A stretch of DNA of 64,000 nucleotides from Nocardia inohanensis NBRC 100128 (GTDB taxonomy: Bacteria > Actinomycetota > Actinomycetes > Mycobacteriales > Mycobacteriaceae), in NCBI RefSeq assembly GCF_001612945.1, contig NZ_BDBK01000008.1, positions 744,001 to 808,000 of the forward strand, given 5' to 3'. The position numbers and the translations under genes were made by a program. Shown here piece after piece: positions 8,595 to 17,255 of the stretch; position 1 is the stretch's first letter, and every line of letters begins with the position of its first letter. The notes beneath the pieces were generated by a model. It worked only from the letters and a program-made list of their open reading frames with translations, ran no database searches and was not told the DNA's origin.

Positions 8595-9152
8595 ATGAAC
8601 CAGTACCCACTCCCCCGCATCGCGGTCATCTATGCCACCGCGCAGGGTTCCACCCGGGAAATCGCCGAATACATCGCCGCGGACCTGGCGGCACGCGGCG
8701 CGACCGTGGAGGTCGCCGACGTCGAACACGCGCCCGACCTGTCCCGCTTCGACACCGTGATCCTCGGCAGCGCCGTCCACAACCGGGCGCTGCTCCCGGA
8801 AGCGGCCGAATACCTCCGCTCGCATCGGCAGGAGCTGCTCGCCCGTGAGGTGTGGATGTTCAGTGTCGGTCTCGGCCCGGCGCTGCGCGGTCCGATCGGG
8901 CGTCGCGTGGGCACCGCCGTCCCCAAGCGCATCGCCCTGGCGCGTGATCTGGCCGGCGCCCACGAATACCGGGCCTTCGCCGGGCATTACGAGCGCGCGG
9001 GCGTCTCGTGGAGCGCCCGCACCATCTACCGGCTGCTGGGCGGTACGCGCTACGGCGACCTGCGCGATTGGACGGCCGTCTCGCTGTGGTCGGCCTCGAT
9101 CGCGCGGGCCCTGAAACTGCCGCAGCCCGCGGCGATCCCGACTCACCCCTGA
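8595..9152 (+). CDS. Flavodoxin-domain protein (menaquinone-dependent protoporphyrinogen-oxidase type)
   Basis: A 185-aa short-chain flavodoxin-like protein. The FMN phosphate loop is IYATAQGSTREIAEYIA at residues 12-28, and VILGSAVHNRALLPEA near residue 60 is the second flavin loop. The length and HNR-type loop resemble the HemG/flavodoxin_5 family, which oxidises protoporphyrinogen or acts as an electron carrier; the exact role here is inferred only. ATG 8595 is the first start of the conserved region, and the frame upstream shows no homology. It lies between the divergent PPOX gene and the site-2 protease and may be under the same DosR-type box, with a roughly 120-nt leader. Confidence 0.82.
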   Translation: MNQYPLPRIAVIYATAQGSTREIAEYIAADLAARGATVEVADVEHAPDLSRFDTVILGSAVHNRALLPEAAEYLRSHRQELLAREVWMFSVGLGPALRGPIGRRVGTAVPKRIALARDLAGAHEYRAFAGHYERAGVSWSARTIYRLLGGTRYGDLRDWTAVSLWSASIARALKLPQPAAIPTHP

Positions 9153-9206
9153 CGACGCACGGCTCACCGCCGATCGGCGCACGCTACTCCTCGCGAAGGA
9201 TCGCTC

Positions 9207-10364
9207 ATGTTCGAGGCAACCATTCCGCTCGGCCGCATCGCCGGTGTCCGCCTGCGGGCGCACTGGACGGCCCTGATCACCATCGGACTGCTCACCTGGC
9301 TGCTGGCGGCATCACTGTCGGGCACCGGCGACCCGCTCGCGGTGTGGCTCAGCGCCGGGCTCGGCGCGACGGCCTTGCTCGGCTGTCTGCTGGCGCACGA
9401 GCTGGCGCATTCGATCGTGGCCCGCCGAGCCGGTGTGCGGGTGCACGGGATCGTACTGTGGCTGTTGGGCGGTCTCTCGGAACTGGCCGAGGAACCGCGA
9501 GATCCCAAGTCCGACTTGCGTATCGCGCTGGCGGGACCGGTCACCAGCGTGGCGCTGGCCGTTGCCGCGGGCGCCGCGGCCGGGCTGTCCGGGCGCATCG
9601 CGCCGGACGGGCCGGTGACCGCCGTGCTGGTGTGGCTGGCCACGGTGAATCTGGTGCTGGCCGTGTTCAATCTGCTGCCCGGCGCTCCACTCGACGGTGG
9701 GCGCGTGGTGCGGGCGGTGCTGTGGTGGCGGACCGGTGACCGCTTGCGCGCCGAGGCGACCGCGGCGCGCTGGGGCCGGCTGCTCGGCGCCACCCTGATG
9801 CTGCTCGGTATCGCCGAGGTGATCGTGCTCGGCCAGTTCGGCGGGTTGTGGCTGATCCTGCTCGGCTGGTTCCTGCGTAACACCGCCGCCGAGGAAATGG
9901 TGGTCGCCGGGCTGCGGCATCGGCTGGGCGACACCACGGTTCGCGACCTCATGACACCGAGCCCGATCGCGGTGGCGGCGGACTGGCGGCTGCCCGACCT
10001 GCTGGCGTCGCCCGCAGCCTGCTCCCGGCATCGGGTCTTCCCGGTGGTGGATGCCGAAGGCCGCCCGGTCGCGGTCCTGGCCTGGTCGGATCTGTCCGCG
10101 CTGCCCGCCGGCCGCCGCACGGAGGCACACCTGGGCGAGGTGGCGCGCAAGCTCCCACGCGCGGCCATCACGACGGCGGCGGAACGCCTGTCCGATCTCA
10201 TGTGCCGAATCGTGTTGCGCCCCAACTTGGATGCGGCCGTGGTGGTGGATGAATACGGCCGGCTCACCGGGATACTGACGGCCACCGATCTGATCCTGGC
10301 CGCCGACCGATCGGCGCTGTCGCTGCCGGTCGCACTCCCCGCCCACGACACGGCCGCCGGGTAG
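9207..10364 (+). CDS. Site-2-type zinc metalloprotease with C-terminal CBS region (Rv2625c-like)
   Basis: A 385-aa polytopic membrane protein of family M50. The zinc motif HELAHS is near residue 67, and the second metal motif NLLPGAPLDGG near residue 155. Four to six hydrophobic segments surround these. From about residue 245 a CBS-type regulatory region follows (VRDLMTPSPIAVAADW, FPVVDAEGRPVAVL, AVVVDEYGRLTGILTATDL). M. tuberculosis Rv2625c has the same layout and is DosR-regulated. Such proteases cleave anti-sigma factors or other membrane proteins; the target here is not visible. I found no clear DosR box directly upstream, so it may be co-transcribed with the flavodoxin 54 nt away. Confidence 0.9.
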   Translation: MFEATIPLGRIAGVRLRAHWTALITIGLLTWLLAASLSGTGDPLAVWLSAGLGATALLGCLLAHELAHSIVARRAGVRVHGIVLWLLGGLSELAEEPRDPKSDLRIALAGPVTSVALAVAAGAAAGLSGRIAPDGPVTAVLVWLATVNLVLAVFNLLPGAPLDGGRVVRAVLWWRTGDRLRAEATAARWGRLLGATLMLLGIAEVIVLGQFGGLWLILLGWFLRNTAAEEMVVAGLRHRLGDTTVRDLMTPSPIAVAADWRLPDLLASPAACSRHRVFPVVDAEGRPVAVLAWSDLSALPAGRRTEAHLGEVARKLPRAAITTAAERLSDLMCRIVLRPNLDAAVVVDEYGRLTGILTATDLILAADRSALSLPVALPAHDTAAG

Positions 10365-10419
10365 GCGGCGACCCGGGCCCGGCCACCGGGGCACACTGTA
10401 GAAAGCCGGGAGTCGAAGG

Positions 10420-11439
10420 GTGAATTCGATGGTGTCGATGCGTGCGTGGCAGGTGACGAAACCGGGTCCGATCGACAACGGGCCCCTGCGTTCCGAACTG
10501 CTCGAGGTGCCGGACCCGGGACCGGGCGAACTCCAGGTCCGGGTACTCGCGTGCGGGGTGTGCCGCACCGATCTGCATGTCGCCGAGGGCGATCTGGCGG
10601 TGCACCGCACGGACGTGGTGCCCGGCCACGAGGTGGTGGGGGTGGTCACCGCGCTCGGCCCGGACGCCGGAACCGAATTCGCGGTCGGGGATCGGGTGGG
10701 GATCGCCTGGCTGCGGCACACCTGCGGGGAATGCCGGTTCTGCCTGCGCGGCGCGGAGAATCTGTGCCCGCGTTCGCGATACACCGGATGGGACGCCGAC
10801 GGCGGGTATGCCGAATTCGCGGTGGTGCCGGCCGCATTCGCACTGCCGCTGCCCGCGGGCTACGGCGACACCGAACTCGCGCCGCTGCTGTGCGCGGGAA
10901 TCATCGGCTACCGGGCGCTGCGCCGGGCCGCCTTGCCGCCGGGCGGGCGGCTGGGCATCTACGGGTTCGGCGGCAGCGCGCATCTGGCCGCGCAGGTGGC
11001 GCTGGCCGAGGGCGCCGAGGTGCATGTGATGACGCGCGACGCCGCCGCCCAGCGCCTGGCCCTGGAGCTCGGTGCCGCCTCCGCACAGGGCGCGGCCGAG
11101 CCACCACCGGTCCCACTGGATTCCGCCATTCTCTTCGCCCCGGTCGGTGACCTGGTGCTGCCCGCCATGGCGGCATTGGACCGCGGCGGTGTCCTTTCCA
11201 TCGCTGGCATCCATCTTTCCGACATCCCGCCCTTGAATTACGACCGGCATCTGTTCCAGGAGCGCGAGATTCGCTCGGTCACCGCGAATACCCGCGCGGA
11301 TTCCCGGGAGTTCCTGGCCTTCGCCGGCGCGCACCGCCTGGAGGTCACGGTGCATCCCTACGCGCTCGCGGACGCCGATCGGGCCCTGCGCGATCTGGCA
11401 CACGGCCGCTTCGCGGGTGCGGCGGTCCTGGTGCCGTAA
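10420..11439 (+). CDS. Zinc-dependent alcohol dehydrogenase, AdhA-type
   Basis: A 339-aa medium-chain dehydrogenase. The catalytic zinc ligands are in CGVCRTDLHVAEGDL and PGHEVVGVV; the structural zinc cysteines are in CGECRFCLRGAENLC. The dinucleotide fold appears as LGIYGFGGSAHLAAQVALAEGA. It ends in a typical VTANTRADSREFLAFA region. Members oxidise alcohols or reduce aldehydes with NAD(P)H. The start may be GTG 10420 or ATG 10429/10438. It converges on the triacylglycerol synthase gene. Placement inside the dormancy island suggests redox balancing under low oxygen, but I see no convincing DosR box upstream. Confidence 0.88.
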   Translation: MNSMVSMRAWQVTKPGPIDNGPLRSELLEVPDPGPGELQVRVLACGVCRTDLHVAEGDLAVHRTDVVPGHEVVGVVTALGPDAGTEFAVGDRVGIAWLRHTCGECRFCLRGAENLCPRSRYTGWDADGGYAEFAVVPAAFALPLPAGYGDTELAPLLCAGIIGYRALRRAALPPGGRLGIYGFGGSAHLAAQVALAEGAEVHVMTRDAAAQRLALELGAASAQGAAEPPPVPLDSAILFAPVGDLVLPAMAALDRGGVLSIAGIHLSDIPPLNYDRHLFQEREIRSVTANTRADSREFLAFAGAHRLEVTVHPYALADADRALRDLAHGRFAGAAVLVP

Positions 11440-11480
11440 CACGGACTACAGATCGCCCGCGTTACGGCCACGCCACGGGG

Positions 11481-12824
11481 TCAGGCGGCGCGGGCGGCCC
11501 GCAACAGCTCGGCCACGGCCGAATCGATGCCCGCCGCGATCACTCGCAGGTCCGGCACGGTGTCGTAATCGCCGGTGAGCCCGAAGGTCAGCTGATCGGT
11601 GTAGCTCAGGATGGCGATGCCGGTGCGCAACCGGACCGCGATGGGCACGATCGGGAGCAGTTCCAGCACCGCACGACCCGCGAACGTCAGCGGGGCGCGC
11701 GGGCCCGGGACATTGGTGGCCACGGCGGTGACCCGGTTCTGCGGCAGGCGGGCCACGAGCCGGACGGCCCAGCCGAGCGGCGCGAAGGGCAGCAGGCCGG
11801 CCAGACCGAGCAGGCTGCTCTCGGCGGCGGCTTCCCCGCGGGCCTTGTGCTGCCGCATCCGCCCGCTGATCACCGCGAGTCGTTCGACGGGATCGCCGAC
11901 GTGCACCGGGAGCAACGGCAGCACCGCCGAAACCCGGTTGTCCAGTACCGATTTCGCGTCGGCGGCGCGAGTGGAGACGGGGACGAGGATGCGGAGTTTA
12001 TCGGGGGTGGGGTCCTCGCCGCGATGCAGCAGCAGCGCACGGTAGCCGGCCGTGATGACCGCCAGCACCACGTCGTTCACGGTGGCGTCGAAGGCGTGGC
12101 CGATTTCCCGGATGTCGTCGAGCGCCGCCCGGGTGACGGTGTAGCGGCGCTGCTGTCCGATCGCACCGATGAGGGTCGATCCTTCGGTGGCCGAGAGGAA
12201 GGCGGACATGACCGGGAGCAGTCCGCGCACGGTACGAATCGTGCCCAGCGGCAGGTCGATCGGCAACCGGGCCAGCGACATCATCCGGCGATACCAATCC
12301 GCCGACGAACCGCCATCCGCCGAATCCGCGGTGGCGGAGGGTGTCTCGGCCGCAGCACGGGGATCACAGAACCCGGTGAGCAGACCGATTCCGGAAACAC
12401 CGTCCAGCACACTGTGATGCGCCATCAGCAGGATCGCCCACCGGTCCCCCGCCAGCCGCTCGACGACGGTGCACCGCCACAGCGGATGATCCCGGTCCAG
12501 CCGGTCCGCCACCTCCCCAGCCACCACATCGCAAAGCGCATCCTCGTCCGACGGCTCGGGCAGCGCGATCCAGCGCACGTGATGGGCGATATCGAAGGCC
12601 GGATCCTCCTCCCAGCTCGGAATGGCCAAATCCAAGGTGGTGCGCCGCATGCGCTGCCGCAGCCGCGGATCGACCGCCAGCCGCTCGGCCAGCGTGGCCG
12701 TGAATTCCGCGCGGCTGGGCGGCGGTCCGGCCAGTATCGCCACCACCCCGATACCGAGGCTGATGTGCCGGTCGGAGTCCTCGAGTTCGACGAACCCCGC
12801 GTCCAACGGTCGTAATTCGGTCAT
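11481..12824 (-). CDS. WS/DGAT-type triacylglycerol synthase
   Basis: A 447-aa wax-ester synthase/diacylglycerol acyltransferase. It begins MTELRPLDAGFVELEDSDRH, and the catalytic HHxxxDG motif is in LLMAHHSVLDGVSGIGL near residue 136. Conserved NDVVLAVITAGYRALLL and ATNVPGPRAPLTFAG segments follow. It transfers acyl-CoA to diacylglycerol, making storage lipid. M. tuberculosis Tgs1 (Rv3130c), a DosR-regulon enzyme, is the functional model, although I cannot assign direct orthology among the many actinobacterial paralogues. ATG 12824 is chosen; the frame stays open upstream but without homology. A DosR-like box at 12893-12906 and a -10-like GACGCT precede it. Confidence 0.9.
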   Translation of the reverse strand: MTELRPLDAGFVELEDSDRHISLGIGVVAILAGPPPSRAEFTATLAERLAVDPRLRQRMRRTTLDLAIPSWEEDPAFDIAHHVRWIALPEPSDEDALCDVVAGEVADRLDRDHPLWRCTVVERLAGDRWAILLMAHHSVLDGVSGIGLLTGFCDPRAAAETPSATADSADGGSSADWYRRMMSLARLPIDLPLGTIRTVRGLLPVMSAFLSATEGSTLIGAIGQQRRYTVTRAALDDIREIGHAFDATVNDVVLAVITAGYRALLLHRGEDPTPDKLRILVPVSTRAADAKSVLDNRVSAVLPLLPVHVGDPVERLAVISGRMRQHKARGEAAAESSLLGLAGLLPFAPLGWAVRLVARLPQNRVTAVATNVPGPRAPLTFAGRAVLELLPIVPIAVRLRTGIAILSYTDQLTFGLTGDYDTVPDLRVIAAGIDSAVAELLRAARAA

Positions 12825-12892
12825 GACCGGTACCTGAATTCTGGAGTGACGCTGATCCTTACAGCGTCGCATCGCGCACTTGCGCCGGGGAG

Positions 12893-12906
12893 AGCCGAAA
12901 GACCCC
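12893..12906 (-). promoter_or_regulatory. DosR-like box, triacylglycerol synthase promoter
   Basis: GAGCCGAAAGACCC (plus strand) matches 10 of 14 consensus positions. On the minus strand GACGCT (12868-12863) begins about 31 nt from the box centre. Confidence 0.5.
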
Positions 12907-12979
12907 GTCGCCGTGCCGATTCGCCGCTGTCGCAGGGTTCCCGCCCGCAGTGACCGGCAGGTCCAACGCCGGTCGAGTC

Positions 12980-12993
12980 GGGACCTTGGCCCC
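12980..12993 (+). promoter_or_regulatory. DosR-like box, PEP-synthase promoter
   Basis: GGGACCTTGGCCCC matches 11 of 14 consensus positions. GAAGCT at 13018-13023 begins about 31 nt from the centre, and the ATG follows at 13053. Confidence 0.62.
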
Positions 12994-13052
12994 TGCTCCG
13001 GACCGGGTTTCGCGCTGGAAGCTGAAACGACGACACCCGATGGATCGGAGCG

Positions 13053-15371
13053 ATGATGGGCGACTATGTGGCCAGTCTGGGTGAACTGCGGATGGCCGAT
13101 GCCGACCGCGCCGGCGGCAAGGGTGCGAACCTCGGTGAACTGGTGGCCGCGCGCCTGCCGGTCCCGCCCGGATTCGCGGTGTTGAAGTCCGGCTATCAGG
13201 AGGCGATCTGTGCCGGGCCGCACGGACCGGAGCTCGACGACCTGCATCGGCGCGCGCTGGCGGCGGCCGCGGCGGACCGGGGCGCGGAACTCGAGGAACT
13301 GTGCCGCCGCATGCGGGAACTGGTGCACGACAGCCCGATTCCGCCCGCCCTCCGCGATGCCCTGCTGACCGCCTATCACGGCCTGGACCCCGCTGCGCCG
13401 GTCGCGGTGCGGTCCTCGGCCATCGGCGAGGACGGCGCCACCGCCTCGTTCGCGGGAATGAACGTCTCGCGCACCAATATTCGCGGCGACGAACGCCTGC
13501 TGAACGCACTCGTCGACTGCTGGTCGTCACTGTTCACGCCCCGGGTGCTCACCTATCGCTCCCGGCGCGGCATGCACGAGCGCCCGGTCATGGCGGTGAT
13601 CGTGCAGCGCATGGTGACCGCGCGCCGGGCCGGCGTGGCCTTCACCGCCGATCCGGGCAGCGGCCGCCGGGACCGGGTGGTCATCGAGGCGGCCCGCGGA
13701 CAGGGCGAGGTGGTGGTGTCGGGGGCCACCGAACCCGACACCTATCTGCTGGATGCCACCGGGCCGGTGCTGCTCGAAAGCCGGCTCGGGCAACAGAGTT
13801 TCGCGATCGTGGCCGGTGACGACGGTGACCGGCGCGTCGAGCTCGACCCCACCGAGACCGCCGGGCCGGTGCTGACCACGGGCGAAATCGTCGAGGTCGC
13901 CACCCTCGCGCTGGCCGTGCAACGCCATCACGATGGTATCCCCCAGGATGTCGAATGGGCCTACGACGATCAGTCCCTGTGGCTGGTACAGGCCCGCCCG
14001 ATCACCACCCTGTCCGAACCGGGAACAACGGAAACCCCGGTGGCCCAACCGGTTCCCGGCCGGGTGCTGCTGCGCGGCCTCGGGGCCGCGCCGGGCTCCG
14101 CGGCCGGCCCGGTGCGAATCCTGTTGTCCCCCGGCGAAGGCCGGTCGCTGCGGGACGGTGAAGTCCTGGTCGCGCCGATGACGAACCCGGACTGGCTGCC
14201 CACCCTGTCGCGCGCGGCCGCCGTCGTCACCGACAGCGGCGGCATGACCTGTCACGCTGCGATCGTCGCCCGCGAGCTCGGGGTGCCGTGCATTGTCGGA
14301 ACCCGCACGGCCACCAAGGATCTCACCGCGGGAGCCCTCGTCACCGTGGACGGGGCGACCGGCCAGGTGCGCGAAGGCCGGGACGGACGTCCGGCCGCCA
14401 GCACCACGGCCCGGCCCGTCGGTCCGGCCGTCGCGGCGGCCGAAACCACGGCCACCCGCATCTACGTCAACCTCGCCCTGCCCGAAGTCGCCGAACGAGT
14501 GGCCACCGCAGCGGTCGACGGCGTGGGACTGCTGCGCGCGGAAACCCTGCTCACCCAAGCGCTCGGCGGACGCCATCCCCGCGACCTCATCGCACGGGGC
14601 GAGGGCGAACGCTTCGTCACGTCCATGACCGAATCGCTGCAACGCATCGCGGGCGCCTTCGCACCGCGCCCGGTCGTCTACCGCGCAACGGACCTGCGCA
14701 GCAACGAATTCCGGGCACTGGAAGGCGGCGGCAAATACGAGCCGCTCGAACACAATCCGATGATCGGCTTCCGCGGCTGCTACCGCTACGTCCGCGAACC
14801 GGAACTGTTCACCCTGGAGCTGACCGCACTGGCCCGGGTCCGCGAGCAGCACCCCAACCTGCACTTGATGATTCCGTTCGTGCGCACCCGCTGGGAACTG
14901 GAGGAATGCCTGCGGCTGGTGGATGCCAGCGCACTGGGCCACCAGCGCGGACTGCACCGGTGGGTGATGGCGGAAGTGCCTTCCATCGTGCACCGCCTGC
15001 CCGAATACGTGAGCATGGGCATCGACGGCGTCTCCATCGGCAGTAACGATCTGACCCAGCTCATGCTGGGCGTGGACCGCGACTCCGCCGAATGCGCCGA
15101 ACTGTTCGACGAATCCGATGCCGCGGTGCTCGATGCCATCGACCAGATCATCGGCACCGCCCGCCGGCACGGCATCACCTCGTCGCTGTGCGGGCAGGCG
15201 CCGTCGACCCATCCGGAATTCGCCGAACGGCTGGTACGCATGGGTATCACGTCGATCTCGGTGACGCCGGACGCCATCGATCGCACCCGCCGGACGGTGG
15301 CGGCCGCCGAGCGTCGCCTGCTGCTCGAGCAGGCGCGATCCGCCGCTGCCGCGAACCATCTTCGCGTCTGA
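13053..15371 (+). CDS. Phosphoenolpyruvate synthase / pyruvate dikinase family enzyme
   Basis: A 772-aa protein with the full three-part layout. The N-terminal ATP-grasp domain has GGKGANLGELVAARLPVPPG near residue 23 and AVRSSAIGEDGATASFAGM near 120. The swivelling phosphohistidine domain has TDSGGMTCHAAIVARELG near 392, with the catalytic His in TCHAA. The C-terminal PEP/pyruvate TIM barrel has NPMIGFRGCYRY and SIGSNDLTQLMLGVDRD, ending near the catalytic Cys in SSLCGQAPS. It interconverts pyruvate and PEP, probably supporting gluconeogenesis. It diverges from the triacylglycerol synthase, and each has its own DosR-like box. ATG 13053 and 13056 are both possible. Confidence 0.9.
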   Translation: MMGDYVASLGELRMADADRAGGKGANLGELVAARLPVPPGFAVLKSGYQEAICAGPHGPELDDLHRRALAAAAADRGAELEELCRRMRELVHDSPIPPALRDALLTAYHGLDPAAPVAVRSSAIGEDGATASFAGMNVSRTNIRGDERLLNALVDCWSSLFTPRVLTYRSRRGMHERPVMAVIVQRMVTARRAGVAFTADPGSGRRDRVVIEAARGQGEVVVSGATEPDTYLLDATGPVLLESRLGQQSFAIVAGDDGDRRVELDPTETAGPVLTTGEIVEVATLALAVQRHHDGIPQDVEWAYDDQSLWLVQARPITTLSEPGTTETPVAQPVPGRVLLRGLGAAPGSAAGPVRILLSPGEGRSLRDGEVLVAPMTNPDWLPTLSRAAAVVTDSGGMTCHAAIVARELGVPCIVGTRTATKDLTAGALVTVDGATGQVREGRDGRPAASTTARPVGPAVAAAETTATRIYVNLALPEVAERVATAAVDGVGLLRAETLLTQALGGRHPRDLIARGEGERFVTSMTESLQRIAGAFAPRPVVYRATDLRSNEFRALEGGGKYEPLEHNPMIGFRGCYRYVREPELFTLELTALARVREQHPNLHLMIPFVRTRWELEECLRLVDASALGHQRGLHRWVMAEVPSIVHRLPEYVSMGIDGVSIGSNDLTQLMLGVDRDSAECAELFDESDAAVLDAIDQIIGTARRHGITSSLCGQAPSTHPEFAERLVRMGITSISVTPDAIDRTRRTVAAAERRLLLEQARSAAAANHLRV

Positions 15372-15461
15372 ACACAGGGGTTCCCCACGTCCGAATAAAC
15401 TGTGAGCACACGGCCCGTCACAATCGTGCGTGCTGCACCACAGAAGTACAGGACATCAGAC

Positions 15462-17177
15462 ATGACCGGGGATTCCGCCGACTCGTACTCGGTGCGCACC
15501 ACGCTCTCGCAGTTGCGGCTGCGAGAGCTGCTGTCCGAGGTCAAGGACCGGGTCGACCAGATCATCGACGCCCGCGACCGGATGGACGGTCTGGTCGAGG
15601 CGATGCTGTCGGTGACGGCCGGTCTCGATCTGGACGAGACGCTGCGCACCATCATCCGAACCGCGATCAGCTTGGTGGACGCGCGCTACGGGGCGCTGGG
15701 CGTGCGCGGTTCCGACTCCCATCTGGTCAATTTCATCCACGAGGGCATCGACCCCGATACGGCCACCTTGATCGGGGATTTGCCCTCGGGCCGCGGGGTG
15801 CTCGGATTGCTGTTGAGCCAGCCCAAGCCGATCCGGCTGGACAATATCGCCGATCACCCGTCGTCGGTGGGCTTCCCGGCCAATCACCCGCCCATGCACA
15901 CCTTCCTGGGCGTGCCGGTGCGGATCCGCGACGAGATCTTCGGCAACCTCTACCTCACCGAGAAGAAGAACAACCTGCCGTTCAACGAGGACGACGAGGT
16001 GATCGTGCAGGCGCTGGCGGCGGCCGCGGGCATCGCGATCGACAATGCGCGGCTCTACGAATCCGCGCGCACCCGCCAGGCCTGGATCGAGGCCACCCGT
16101 GATGTGGCGACCGCGTTCCTGGCCGACACCGATGCCGACGACGTGCTGGCCGAAGTGCTCGAGCACGTCCGCACGCTGACCGAATCCGAACAGGCGTTCC
16201 TGGCCGTCGCCGACGACCCGGAGGGCCTGCCCGAGGAGACCCCGCAATTGCGGATCGCCCGGTGGTCCGGTCCCGGTGACGGGCCCGCCGTCACGTCGGT
16301 CCGCACCACCGGCACCGCCATCGGGCAGGTGTTCATGGAGGGCACACCGCTGCGTTTCGACGATCCGGGCGGCATCGACCTGGGCAAGCCGATCTCCGAC
16401 GCCGGCCCCACCCTGATCCTGCCGTTGCATGTGCAGAACGGCACTTTCGGGGTGCTGTGCGTGGTGCGGCCGCTGTCCGCGCCGTCGTTCTCCGACGAAT
16501 TGCTGGAACTGGCGGCGGCGTTCACCGATCAGGCCGCACTGGCCATCCAGATGTCGGAGACGCAGCGGCGCATGCGCGAACTCGACGTGCTCACCGACCG
16601 CGACCGCATCGCCCGCGACCTGCACGACCATGTCATCCAGCGGCTGTTCGCGGCCGGTTTGAGCCTGCAAGGCACCATCGCCCGCGCCCGGACTCCCGAA
16701 GTGCGGCAACGACTTACCGATGTGGTCAACGATCTCCAGGATGTGGTGCAGGAGATCCGCACCTCCATCTTCGATCTGCACGGCGGCAACGGCCAGAGCA
16801 CGCGGTTGCGGCAGCGGCTCGAGCAGGTGATCGCCAAGCACACCGCCGACGTCGAAATCCGTAGCTCGCTGCGCATTTCGGGTCCGCTGTCGGTGGTCGG
16901 CGCGGAGCTGGCCGATCACGCCGAGGCGGTGATCCGTGAGGCGGTCAGCAATGCCATCCGGCATTCGGGGGCCGAAACCCTCACCGTGGCAGTGGATGTC
17001 GGCGACGATCTGACCATCGTGGTCTCCGACGACGGCCGCGGCATGCCCGACGATGTCACCTCCAGCGGCCTGAACAATCTGGCGCGGCGCGCGGAGCAGG
17101 TCGGCGGCGAATTCGCCATCCTGCGCAATACCGACGACACCGGCACCCGGCTGCGCTGGTCCGCGCCGCTGGACTGA
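15462..17177 (+). CDS. devS: Haem-type sensor histidine kinase DevS (DosS/DosT family)
   Basis: A 571-aa GAF-GAF-histidine kinase. GAF-A spans about residues 55-195 and keeps the proximal haem histidine as His142 in FPANHPPMHTFLGVPV, equivalent to His149 of M. tuberculosis DevS (offset seven). GAF-B spans about 220-370. The HisKA_3 phosphoacceptor is in RDRIARDLHDHVIQRLF near residue 387, and the ATPase G-boxes are in HAEAVIREAVSNAIRH and VSDDGRGMP. It should sense oxygen, NO or redox state and phosphorylate DevR. ATG 15462 is preferred over GTG 15402, because a -10-like TAAACT at 15396-15401 overlaps that GTG and the tuberculosis protein is of matching length. Unlike M. tuberculosis it is not adjacent to devR. 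Confidence 0.94.
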   Translation: MTGDSADSYSVRTTLSQLRLRELLSEVKDRVDQIIDARDRMDGLVEAMLSVTAGLDLDETLRTIIRTAISLVDARYGALGVRGSDSHLVNFIHEGIDPDTATLIGDLPSGRGVLGLLLSQPKPIRLDNIADHPSSVGFPANHPPMHTFLGVPVRIRDEIFGNLYLTEKKNNLPFNEDDEVIVQALAAAAGIAIDNARLYESARTRQAWIEATRDVATAFLADTDADDVLAEVLEHVRTLTESEQAFLAVADDPEGLPEETPQLRIARWSGPGDGPAVTSVRTTGTAIGQVFMEGTPLRFDDPGGIDLGKPISDAGPTLILPLHVQNGTFGVLCVVRPLSAPSFSDELLELAAAFTDQAALAIQMSETQRRMRELDVLTDRDRIARDLHDHVIQRLFAAGLSLQGTIARARTPEVRQRLTDVVNDLQDVVQEIRTSIFDLHGGNGQSTRLRQRLEQVIAKHTADVEIRSSLRISGPLSVVGAELADHAEAVIREAVSNAIRHSGAETLTVAVDVGDDLTIVVSDDGRGMPDDVTSSGLNNLARRAEQVGGEFAILRNTDDTGTRLRWSAPLD

Positions 17178-17202
17178 GCCCGGGCCCTTGACGCCGAAAC
17201 GG

Positions 17203-17237
17203 CTCGGTGGGCAGCCCTTTCGGGACTGCCCACCGAA
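17203..17237. terminator. Bidirectional hairpin between devS and USP
   Basis: A stem of about 13 bp (CTCGGTGGGCAG pairing with CTGCCCACCGAA) with a short loop lies between the convergent devS and USP genes. Confidence 0.75.
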
Positions 17238-17255
17238 CCGGCGGGGCCGCGGCTG

